DNA of 34,424 bases from Conidiobolus incongruus B7586 (taxonomy: Eukaryota > Entomophthoromycota > Entomophthoromycetes > Entomophthorales > Conidiobolaceae): assembly GCA_000697335.1 (NCBI GenBank), contig JNEM01006360.1, positions 1 through 34,424 of the forward strand, written 5' to 3'. This document shows, one piece after another, positions 1 to 9,701 of this stretch. A program made the position numbers and the translations under genes. How positions within the stretch are numbered: position 1 is the first letter of the stretch; each line of letters begins with the position of its first letter. The notes beneath the pieces were generated by a model. It was not told the origin of the DNA and did not search any database. It saw nothing but the letters and a program-made list of their open reading frames with translations.

Positions 1-97
1 GTAAGCTATTTTTTTAATTGTCTAAAACAATTATAATCACATAGGTTATAATCAAGTAAATATACTAGATATGGTAACTCCCTCTAATTTTTTTTAT
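1..97 (+). repeat. Left terminal inverted repeat of the Tc1/mariner-like element
   Basis: Bases 1-97 match the reverse complement of 932-1028 with no mismatch. Identity ends at base 98 (T on the left, A on the right side). The outer bases are GTAAGCTATTTTTTTAATTG. Long T runs and an internal TCCCTCTAA motif are kept in both copies. Confidence 0.95.
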
Positions 98-720
98 TAA
101 AATATTTTGATTTTAAAATTTACACTTAAATTTAATTATATTTAAACTAGATTGTGATTATCAAAAGGTTTTTATTTTTGTATCTTTAAAACTTAATCAA
201 AAACCCTCTAAAATCATTTAAAACTTGTAAACAGTTTATAAAAATGATGTTTTATCTAAAACTACCATATATTGCTAGATTTGTGATTTTAAAGCTAGAA
301 GGGATACTATTTAAAATTTACTAAAATCTAAAAGATTAATTTCTATTGTTACTCTTTTACTTATTAATAGAGTAAAAAAATATATTAAGAAATACCTTTT
401 TATTTCTGTTAAAGAACTATTAAAGTAATTTAATGTTAATTATATAAGCATGTTATATTTACTTAAGTTTAAACTTAAATTAATTAATAAAAATATAAAA
501 TAGATACCTTATAATTTAATAGAAGCCTAAAAAAAAACTAGAGTAACTATAGCTAAATTAAATTTATTAAGGTATAACTAAAAACAAAGGTTTTTAGTAA
601 ATACTTATAATTAATGAATCTTAAATTCTTTTATATAATCTTTTACTTAAAAATAAAATAAGATGTTAGGTTAAGTTAAATTAATCCCCTCTACAAATTC
701 TAATAATTAAACACTTTAAA

Positions 721-942
721 TATAAACAAATGTTAATTATTGTAATAGATTATAATAATATATGGTTTTTTTATTTAATACCTTAAGGAAAATTAATTAA
801 TAATAAGTTATATATTACTTTTTTAAATAAAACAATTTTTAAATGGTGTTCTCAATATAAATTAAAAACACCTATTATTTTGTATAATAATTATAAAATA
901 TATAAAGCTAAAGTTATAAAAGATTTTTTATATAAAAAAAAT
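721..942 (+). pseudogene. Tc1/mariner transposase remnant (middle of the DDE domain)
   Basis: Read in the frame of base 721, this stretch gives Tc1-like landmarks. A degenerate version of the VWGCFS block (IWFFYL, near 775) comes first. Then comes KLYITFLNK, resembling the usual YxxILxxxL. From 880 to 930 the reading is PIILYNNYKIYKAKVIKDFL, which lines up with the family motif Q-DNAPxHxAKxVKDFL. In that motif the catalytic Asp now reads Asn and the His reads Tyr. One stop (TAA at 784) interrupts the frame. Further upstream, about 585-690, weak similarity to the family's KKRLxFA...W..V.FSDES block is broken by several stops, some at places where Trp (TGG) is expected; that would fit G-to-A decay. 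The frame ends at TAG 940-942, inside the right inverted repeat. It is non-functional. Confidence 0.75.
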
Positions 943-1028
943 TAGAGGGAGTTACCATATCTAGTATATTTACTTGATTATAACCTATGTGATTATAATT
1001 GTTTTAGACAATTAAAAAAATAGCTTAC
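932..1028 (-). repeat. Right terminal inverted repeat of the Tc1/mariner-like element
   Basis: Exact reverse complement of 1-97. Its inner edge overlaps the last codons of the transposase remnant and its stop (TAG at 940-942), so the transposase C-terminus was lost up to the repeat. Outside the repeat the sequence continues AAGAAAAAAAA. Confidence 0.95.
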
Positions 1029-2584
1029 AAGAAAAAAAATTCCTACAAACAAATTAAATTGGTTTGTGAAACATTAAATTTCAGTCCTTAATAAAAAGAA
1101 CTGTTTTTTAGGTATTAGAAGCTTACCAAAAGTATAAAAAAGAGTTATTAATAATAAAAAAGGCTATTAATTTTATATTATTCATTAATTTTTATATATT
1201 ATTTATTAATTTATTTGTTTAATTTTAATTTTAAAATTGTGCCATTACTTAATTTCTACACTAATAATATAAGTTTTTTGGTTTGAATAATATTCTTCAA
1301 TTGATTATAGTGTAATAATTACATTATTATTTGATTTATCTAATAAAAATTTATTAAAACTTTAATAATATTGCAATATTTAAAATACTACATTTAATGA
1401 TATATTATTCATTAATTTTTTATTTAAAGAATATATTTTGTTTTGTAATATTTGATATTTTATCTAATTTACCAATTGCAATATATTGATTTACTGATAT
1501 TATTATTAATATCATTATTTTTATATTGGTATAATATATTCTTAATTGATAGACAATATTCCATATTGGTGAAATATAACTAAGATATTCCAATCGTTAT
1601 TAACTATAAATTTATAATATTATATATTTAAAATAATAGAATTGAATGTTTTATCCAATTCGAGTATAATATTGATATTCAAGTCTGAAAAATTATATTT
1701 GAAAAAAAAGAATCATCCTAGTAATTCAACGTTACAATTACAAAAATACAAAAGTATATAAAGAACATACTCAAAATATATTATCTCTAGTTTACTCAAA
1801 TATCAAAATTTTAATATAATCTGAATTTTTGATCAAAAAGACATTTGTCAATAATTCATCACACAAATGATATTGAAGCGAATATCGAGCTAAAATTGAA
1901 ATATTTTTATATTACAGCTATTTTACTAAGTGACTTGAAAAATTAATATCAATTTTTAATAATCAACCCAAATATATCATTAATAATATCTAATAATACT
2001 ATTATTATAAACCATTTTTTCAAATATATGAATTATGTCATTAAATCATACACCTTACCTCTTTATAATAAATTAATACATGATTAATAATCAGTCATAG
2101 TGACTATACTTTAAATTCAATTTGATAAATTATATAATATATAAATTTAGTTTTGTTTAGAAAAATAATAATAAAATTTATCTAATTTTAAAATCAAATT
2201 GATTAAAACTATTAAATATTATTATTCTCAAAATTTTTAATATTTAATTTGATATAATTTTCAATAATGGAAGAATAACACATTTAAAGGAATTAAGGTT
2301 TCAATTTACCTTTTATATTTTAAAAGGGTGATTTCATACAATGATTTTAATTTATTTCAAGTAACAGTATTCAAGTGTAAGTAATCATTATAATAAGTAG
2401 AGAAAACTTGGGTCAAATTCACAAGAGATTTATCCGTCGAATCTTCTTGAATATATTAGAAGTTATGTTTACATATACTTGAATATGGAATACCATAATA
2501 AATTAAAGGAATAATTATTCTATTTAGTAAATGCGATCTGTGCATCTTTTTCATAAATTACAATTCAATCAACATTAATTCAAT
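1029..2584. other. AT-rich intergenic DNA before the LYC1-like gene
   Basis: I see no gene in this 1.6 kb. It consists of A/T-rich low-complexity sequence with stops in all frames. The last 100-200 bases are presumably the promoter of the gene starting at 2585, but no specific element can be named. Confidence 0.6.
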
Positions 2585-3634
2585 ATGACCACTTCTGATT
2601 TGATTTTAGTTAGAGCTAACCCTAAACAAATTGAAAAAACTTGGGAAAATCATCACTGTGAATGGGCTAGAGGATTGTCTGTTGAAGGTTATAAACGTCG
2701 TGAAATTATATTGGGTCAAACTAAATTCGCTAAAGATGGCTTCGTCGTTTGGGCTTTAGTTCCTGCTTCTGATCCAAACACTTTGGATATCTTATCTCAT
2801 TGTGAAAGTTACGGAAGGCCTGGTGTTGTGTACGACAAAGAGACTGATCAATTGAGACACGTGACTTGTTCATCAATTTGTTCCGTATTCACTCCTCCCC
2901 AGCATCGAGGAAAAGGATACTGTGCTTTAATGTTCAAATTATTGGAACAAGAATATAGAAAAGATGGTCACGTATTTGACGTTTTATACTCTGATATTGG
3001 TAAATACTACGAAAGATTCGATTATTTACATTATTCGGAATCTGAAGTAGTTTTACCAAGTTCGGAACATCAGTTGCCCGAAGATTTGAATCAATTGATT
3101 AAACCCTTAGACCGAAGTGAATATATTCCAATTTTTAATCAAATTGTGTCTTCTTTAGATTCTGAATTGGTTGAGCATGTTAAGAAAAGTGATAGTAAAT
3201 ATGGTTTCTTAATGACTCCTACCGTTGAAGCTTTAGAATGGCATTGGAGTCGTCAAGATATTTATTGTGAATTTTTCAATCGTCCTGTTCCTAAAACTCA
3301 AGGTTTTTACATTCCCCAGTCAGATTCTCCTAATCTTGTATTGGTTAATCACGATTACATTGATAATAGCTTGGTTGTATTGAATAATTTTAACAAAGAT
3401 GCTTCTAATGCAGTTAAAATATTTCAATATTTGAGACATTATGCTCATCAAGTCGGGTTAGCTAAAGTCAAAGTATGGAACTTGGATCCTAAGGTTACTG
3501 AATTATTGGGTTCTGATGCTGTAGTACAAAATCGTTTATCTAGTATTCCTTATGGTAGATGGATTGAAGGAGACAAATTGAACATTAAAGGACGTCCTGA
3601 GTGGTTCCTTGTTGAAAAATATGGCTGGGGTTAA
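2585..3634 (+). CDS. LYC1: LYC1-type lysine N-acetyltransferase (GNAT family)
   Basis: This is an intronless gene of 349 residues, starting at ATG 2585 and ending in TAA. The protein resembles the fungal LYC1 family first described in Yarrowia lipolytica, which acetylates the epsilon-amino group of lysine using acetyl-CoA as the first step of lysine catabolism. The GNAT acetyl-CoA loop (R/QxxGxG/A) is visible at about residues 106-111 as QHRGKG, preceded by the strand CSSICSVFTP. The segment LYSDIGKYYERF (about 134-145) is typical of GNAT motif B. The longer C-terminal half (about 160-349) is the extension characteristic of the LYC1 group. No targeting signal is evident, so it is probably cytosolic. 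It lies alone, tail to tail with COA3. Family assignment is fairly firm; the exact substrate is inferred. Confidence 0.8.
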   Translation: MTTSDLILVRANPKQIEKTWENHHCEWARGLSVEGYKRREIILGQTKFAKDGFVVWALVPASDPNTLDILSHCESYGRPGVVYDKETDQLRHVTCSSICSVFTPPQHRGKGYCALMFKLLEQEYRKDGHVFDVLYSDIGKYYERFDYLHYSESEVVLPSSEHQLPEDLNQLIKPLDRSEYIPIFNQIVSSLDSELVEHVKKSDSKYGFLMTPTVEALEWHWSRQDIYCEFFNRPVPKTQGFYIPQSDSPNLVLVNHDYIDNSLVVLNNFNKDASNAVKIFQYLRHYAHQVGLAKVKVWNLDPKVTELLGSDAVVQNRLSSIPYGRWIEGDKLNIKGRPEWFLVEKYGWG

Positions 3635-4417
3635 ATAGTTTTACTATATTAATAATTAAAATTCACTTTATCTTTATCTGCCATTTAATAAATGAATCAA
3701 AACAAACTATGATTACTAAATATACTCCTTTTTGAAGAAATATTAAATACAGGTATATTGTTTAGCAAGTTGAAGTATTTTCTAATATGATGACTGACAA
3801 TAGTAGATTAAATTTTAAATTCAATAATAAGAAAACAAATTTGTAAATGTAATCTAACATTTTATTTTGTAATATTTCATATAAAAAGTTTAGTTTTCAA
3901 TTACTAGACAATTAAATATGTATTGTGAAAAATATTATAACACATTGGAAAAAAGAAAAATATATAATGTTGATCAAACATATAAAAAGAAACAAATAAT
4001 CATAAAACTTGAAACAAAAAATACGGATAATTTCAAATAAAATAACTAGTTCAGCTCGAGTTAATAATTAAACATAACTCAACCGAGTAAATACAAATTA
4101 CATAAAAAAATGTGGAATAATTGTTGAAAATTTAAAATACATAGGTGTTCTCTATTTAAACATAGTAAATCCGATGCTAATCTCCGATCCTAAGACAACA
4201 AAGTATAATTAATTAAAAAAAATGAAATAAAATTAAATAAATTAAATTATCAAATATAAATATATTTACTGAGTTGAATATGTTAGTATTGAAATGAAGG
4301 TAATTAATTGTTAGCTTAAAAAGAGTTCCGATAAGCTCCTTTTTGAAATCGTACAAAATAGCATATAATTTTGGATCTCTTTTTATATTTATAATATTTT
4401 CATTACTGAAGGTTGAC
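3635..4417. other. Convergent intergenic region between LYC1-like and COA3
   Basis: This 783-bp AT-rich spacer holds the 3' ends of two converging genes. I see no ORF or RNA in it. Short ORFs overlapping 4213-4569 are frame shadows of COA3. Confidence 0.6.
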
Positions 4418-4657
4418 TTATTTAGATTGTTGAGCAGAGTTTGGGGAGGAAGCTGGAGGGGAGAGAGGAGCGGGAGCAGGAACATCGGAGAAGTCTTCCT
4501 GCTTGACGGAAGCAATGGAGTATGAAAAAACTCCGGCGGCAAACCCAACCAAAGTTGTACCAGTAACAATGTTTCTGGTGTTATAACTAGCTCTAGCTCT
4601 CTTTAAGGTATTAGCAACACTTCCTGCTGTTGAGGCTGATGGTGAAAAAATAGCCAT
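4418..4657 (-). CDS. COA3: Cytochrome c oxidase assembly factor COA3
   Basis: This single-exon gene encodes 79 residues. I place the start at the ATG at 4657-4655; the frame stays open upstream, but only from a TTG. COA3 (CCDC56 in animals) is an inner-membrane protein that binds newly made Cox1 and, with Cox14, controls COX1 translation and complex IV assembly. The conserved COA3 core runs from about residue 25 to 58: YNTRN, a single membrane segment (about 29-49, NIVTGTTLVGFAAGVFSYSI), then the signature VKQEDFSDVP. The short N-terminus faces the matrix. The Pro/Ser-rich tail after residue 60 is variable in the family. Total length is close to the yeast protein (85 residues). Confidence 0.88.
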   Translation of the reverse strand: MAIFSPSASTAGSVANTLKRARASYNTRNIVTGTTLVGFAAGVFSYSIASVKQEDFSDVPAPAPLSPPASSPNSAQQSK

Positions 4658-7600
4658 TTTATCGTAATTATCAAACAAATTTCAAACTTGAGTTAAGATT
4701 TATGCAATATTTATTTTTTGCTGTAGATATTGTAATCTTGCTCTAAAATATTCTTATTTTATGGGATTTATGAAATCATGAAAATTGAAGATTAATGAAA
4801 AATGGATTTTAGTATATAATGGATTGCTGAAAATTATTTTTAAGGAGTTGATTGAGCTTTGCAAAATAATTATTCCATGATTATACAAAATTTATTAAAT
4901 TGTTGTGATATTAATGCCATTAAAATTAATGTATCATTACTATTATTATTATTATTATTTCAATTCAATATGTCAGTAGTAACAAAAGAAATATTAAAAT
5001 ATTTGAATAATTTTAGAGCTCATACACAGAAGATCTTGTTAACATTGAAATAAACTTAGTCGTGCCGAATATGCAAAATCGCTCCAACTCCACTAAATTG
5101 TTGTTACACCGATTTTATTAAATCAACAATTTATCATGCAGTTTGTATAATATGAATGATTTTAGTATGACAATTTCCTTTATAAAAATTGGCTGCTTAA
5201 AAGAAAGAATATGTCCTAATATCAAAAATTATAAATTATCTTAAATTTATTGAAATATCACAGCTACAAAGAGATTATATAAGTAAGAAAACTAACAGAA
5301 ACATAAACAATGGTTTAAAATATTTCGAAAACAAGTATTTGAACAGATATGAATAACTATTTTATGAAACCCAAATAACATATGTATTGTACTATTTATC
5401 AGACCATCTAATATTTTTCATATTGGAAATCGTCAACATAATAACTCCACAATCAATTTGCAAATATAAAAATTATTATATATTTGAATAGTCAAATATA
5501 AATATTTAATTACTTTTCTACGTAATATCTGAATTAAATACAAAAATAATTTGTTAAATAATTTACATTGATGGTTAATTAAGTATACAAATTTTTCTGG
5601 GAAAATACATACAAAAACTACACATAAATTATTAATTTGAAATATGATTCAACTGATATAGTAAGATAATTTCAATAATAAGATTATATTCACTCTTTTA
5701 TAAATGAACAGGTATAAAATAACTTATTATAATATATAAATATTACAGGTTATTTATTTGTACATAATAAATCCAATAGTCTTATCCAATTTATTGACTT
5801 GGAAATTATTAATTTTAAAAAATATTTAAAAATTAATTATAGTCAATATAAATATTTTCAATACATTATACACAAGATTAAGAGATAATAAATTATAACT
5901 ATGGATTTTATATTAGTACATAAATATTGAACTCTAGGTTATATTCATTTTGTAAATTTCTAATTGGAAACAAATATTCAATAATCATGTTAGAATTTTA
6001 AGTAATTTCAGAAAATATATATAATTAGATTTGTTGATTATATATATATTTATTGCTATTGAAAATGTTTTTAACAGAATGATATCAATATATTACTATA
6101 ACTAGAATAAAGTTCGATTATATTATAAAAGACAATCATTTAATACTAAAATATATGCAAATATTTTGGTTCACTTAGATAATATCAATTATTAAATTTG
6201 TTAAATTATTTATTCAACTTAATATATCATATGGATTATAATCGGTCATTTCTGATATCCAATCATATTGACAAGAACAAGAATGATTAAAAAGCTGACG
6301 TATCATTAAAACTTGATATTTTAAAACATTATTAAATAAAAACACTACTGTCAGCTAAAATACCAAGAAAAACAGGTTTACGCAATTCAATCTTGTGATA
6401 ATATATACTATTAATATTTGTTAAACTGAGAGTATACAACAATAGCATCATTTTTTAAAATAATTAATCATTTATCCTACCATAGCTCAGTATTTGATAG
6501 TTTGATAAAATAGTAATAAAGTCAATTATAAGTCTAATAATAATATTTAAAAAAATACTCAGTTTTTGTACTATTGTCATAACATTACACTGATCCTTAT
6601 ATGACTGAATGTCGTTGATATATAATAACTGTAATCAAATAAGGAATTAAAATACTATATTAATTGTACTTGACATGGGAAAAACTGCACTTTGCAACTT
6701 TTCAAGGTTGATTTAATAATTATTTCCTTTGTTAATTATGATATTCACAGTAAAATATAAAATTTTGAAAGGGTGATAAGTGTTATTTAATTATATATAT
6801 AATCAAGATTGACTAAATATTATAAATTTGATGAATTTATAAAATTGAAATTAATTTTAATATATATTTTTGACTTTATTTTTACTTAAAATAATTCTCC
6901 AATTTAAATGAATTATTTTTGAAAATATTTTAATAATATATATAAAAGGGAAAATTCTTAAATGTTAGTTTTCAATTTTGTCAATTACACACGTCTCAAG
7001 CGAAAACTGGGGAATAATATCATAATACTACTTTTAGTCATAGCTAATTTTAGTAGAGTAAATATAAATTTGAATTATTGGATGATTGAATATTTGTGTA
7101 ATTTTGGCTACGTTTCGATCAAAGTACCTAAGATTTTATCGATATTCAAGTTTTTATATTTATAAAATATTTCAATAAAACTAATTTTTCCAAAAACAAT
7201 TAAAAATAATAACAAAATATTTCACAATGTTTTCTAATTATTTATGATATAATATTCTCGTGATATATTTATTAAATCACAGTTGACATGATCCAAAATA
7301 TATATTTTATTATTTTTTTATAATGGTCAAAAATGGTAAAAGTTTAAAATTTCTTTTCATAGTTTGCTGAATATAATGTTAAATTTGTTAAATATACTGT
7401 AATTTTAATCCATCAATCAATAATTACTTTCATTGTCAATCCTTTGAAATTTGATGTAGAAATAAATGTTGACGATGAGTTGTTTCTTGGTGTCAAGAAT
7501 TTAGGTAAAAAGTTAAATGTTATGCCTGCTGGATATATCAAGAGGCAGAGACAAGTACCAATAAAGTGGATTGTTTATAAATCACAAATATCCACAATGT

Positions 7601-8348
7601 CTCTAACCAAGATTTACAAAGATTTGATGTTATCTTGGTTCTTGACTTAAATACCAATTGATAAGTAATAACTTAAAGATTCAGGTGATCCAATGGATTT
7701 GTGATGGAAAAATATATCTTTATTATGATGGTTGTAACTAAGGTTATATATCCATGGTAATTTATAAATTATAACTCACCTTCTAGGGGGTTAAAGTTCA
7801 TCAATATCAAGATAACAACTATGGATGACTAGTGAGGCTTTGCTGTATATAAGTGAATCAAAAGTGATGTCAACATCCAATAACATCATGGAAGTGGCTT
7901 GACTATCAGAATACTTGCTGGTAACATAAATTGTAAGTGTTATCAATTGTCTATTTCCCTTGACATAGAATCAAGTAATGGTAATTAAAGATCAGATATT
8001 GAATGATTTATATAATTCAAATAACTTTATTATGATATATTGAATTTGCATGTGTATTGTTTATGTATAACTACAATGTTCAATCATACTTAAATATTTC
8101 AAATAGTTTAAATAGTTTAAATTAAATAGAGCAAATGACAATAGAATTGAGTTCCCAATTTGAATAAAAAATGAAGTGTAACATAAAATAAACCAATTAA
8201 TGAAATTCTTGAAATGGAAATAAATGAAAATGTTCTTTGGAACATATTCTATAAATCAATGACGTAAGTATCCAGTATAAATTGAACTTAATTTGCAAAT
8301 TGATTGAATGCAACTCTTGAATTGATTAACAATTAATTTCAAATAAAA
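4658..8348. other. Long AT-rich intergenic region (3.7 kb)
   Basis: No gene can be supported here apart from the relic listed at 7444-7960. Short open frames, such as 4859-5053 (68% A/T repeats and a TTA/ATT run near 4938-4959) and 6962-7165, have low-complexity composition and no family resemblance. The segment just upstream of 4657 should contain the COA3 promoter, and the last few hundred bases that of QDPR. Confidence 0.55.
7444..7960 (+). other. Unrecognised coding-like relic, possibly an old mobile-element fragment
   Basis: This patch is less AT-rich and less repetitive than the surrounding DNA. It opens with a 68-codon frame (7444-7650) with no ATG at its start, whose translation has ordinary protein composition (for example VKNLGKKLNVMPAGYIKRQ). 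Beyond 7650 similar coding-like composition goes on, but frames are interrupted. I cannot assign it to any family. It could be a heavily decayed transposable-element fragment or a dead gene. It looks broken in several places. Confidence 0.3.
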
Positions 8349-9323
8349 ATGACTACCCAAAAACTTATTTTATTCGGCAGTAACGGTGCTTTAGGTCAAG
8401 CTGTCAAAGAATTTTTTAGCAAGAAACAATGGGTATAAATATTACTCTATATATTCAACTATAATGATTAATTATTTTGTAAATTAGACTATTTTCTCTG
8501 TTGACGTTTCTAAGAATGACGACGCTCACTCTTTCACCTTAGATCCCACTCAACCCTTACCCGATCAAGCTAAAGCTCTCAGCGAACAAATTAGCAAGAG
8601 TTTTGGCTCTGAAAAGGTCGAAGCCATTGTTAACGTCGCCGGTGGTTGGGCTGGTGGTAGCGCCGATAATGAAGGTAAATAATATTGATCAATGCCACAT
8701 AATTTTCAATTTTTTCATAAATTTTATTTTAGAATTTCTCAAAAACAGTTTGTTAATGTATAAGCAAAGTGTCGAATCTTCCCTTTTATCTGCTCATATC
8801 GCTTCTAAATTCTTGAAAAAGTAATTCAAATTGTAATATTATCAACAATATAATTAATATTATTATTTAGCAATGGTCTTGTCGTTTTCACTGGTGCTAA
8901 AGCCGCTTTGGACGGTACTCCCGGTATGATTGGTTACGGTATGGCCAAGGCCTCCGTCCACCACTTGGTCAAGTCTTTAGCCGCTGAAGGTTCTGGTTTA
9001 CCTTCTGGTGCTAAAGTTATTGCCATCCTTCCGTAAGTTTAACATTCGAAACATCATCTAATATATTTCTAAATGGCTAAAAAATTTCTAGTGTTACTTT
9101 GGATACTCCTAACAACCGTAAATGGATTACCGGTGCCGATTACTCTACTTGGACTCCTCTCGACGTTATTTCCACGTAAGTTCCTACCCATAAATACATT
9201 CTATATAACTTTACTAAATCTATTTTTAGCCAACTTTTCGACTGGGCCACTTCTACCGAAAACGTACCCAACGGTAAATTATTCGAAGTTATTACTAAGG
9301 ATGGCGAAACTTCATTCTTATAA
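8349..9323 (+). CDS. QDPR: Quinoid dihydropteridine reductase (six exons)
   Basis: Exons 8349-8432, 8488-8674, 8733-8820, 8871-9032, 9092-9175 and 9230-9323 join in frame to a 232-residue short-chain dehydrogenase (human QDPR 244). All five introns are GT-AG, 50-59 nt. The enzyme uses NADH to turn quinonoid dihydrobiopterin back to tetrahydrobiopterin (BH4), the cofactor of aromatic amino acid hydroxylases, in the cytosol. Visible motifs are the N-terminal nucleotide loop FGSNGALG, the QDPR signature [10 protein letters not shown] (about 98-107), and the catalytic YxxxK as [11 protein letters not shown] in exon 4. The C-terminal block [15 protein letters not shown] also matches the family. 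Codons are richer in C than in most neighbours, which may mean high expression. Presence of QDPR implies a BH4 system, known in some early-diverging fungi but generally absent from Dikarya. Confidence 0.92.
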
Positions 9324-9701
9324 ATGATATAATTATAATTCGAATTCATTAAACCTCATTCATTTTATTTCTTTATGAATTATCAGGTTTTTATTCAATT
9401 TTAAATGATTTTTATGTAATTGATATATTAAGTACCATAGTTCATATTCAACCTTGACACACAGTCGAAATTCATTATACCAATATTATTTATTATTGCT
9501 ATAAAAGTGTGGTCTTTAAAAAATTTCCATATAGCAGCATTGAATAATCCAATAATCTATTTTATATAATTCACAATATGTAAAATTTCGACCATCTCTA
9601 TGTAATGTCGTTGATTCTAATATATTAAAAAATAGAATATCGTAGAGTAAATAATAAAATCTATATAATATTTTTATTAATTTTTGTCTATATATATTAA
9701 A
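9324..9701. other. Convergent spacer between QDPR and the RIX1-like gene
   Basis: This 378-bp AT-rich 3'-to-3' spacer shows no gene. The small frames overlapping 9140-9349 are shadows of QDPR exons. Confidence 0.6.

Larger units (their letters stand above)
1..1028 (+). mobile_element. Tc1/mariner-like DNA transposon copy, internally decayed
   Basis: The two ends, 1-97 and 932-1028, are perfect inverted copies of each other. Between them lies a very AT-rich interior with the remains of a Tc1/mariner transposase on the + strand. At about 1 kb the copy is shorter than a usual 1.2-1.8 kb Tc1 element. The transposase remnant runs directly into the right inverted repeat, so the last third of the gene (the region of the third catalytic acid) seems to be missing. 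TA dinucleotides at 2-3 and 1026-1027 could be the TA target duplication, which would make the true element 4-1025. The window starts at base 1, so the left flank cannot be checked and the repeat might extend further left. It cannot make its own transposase, but with intact ends it could have been moved by a related copy. Confidence 0.88.
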
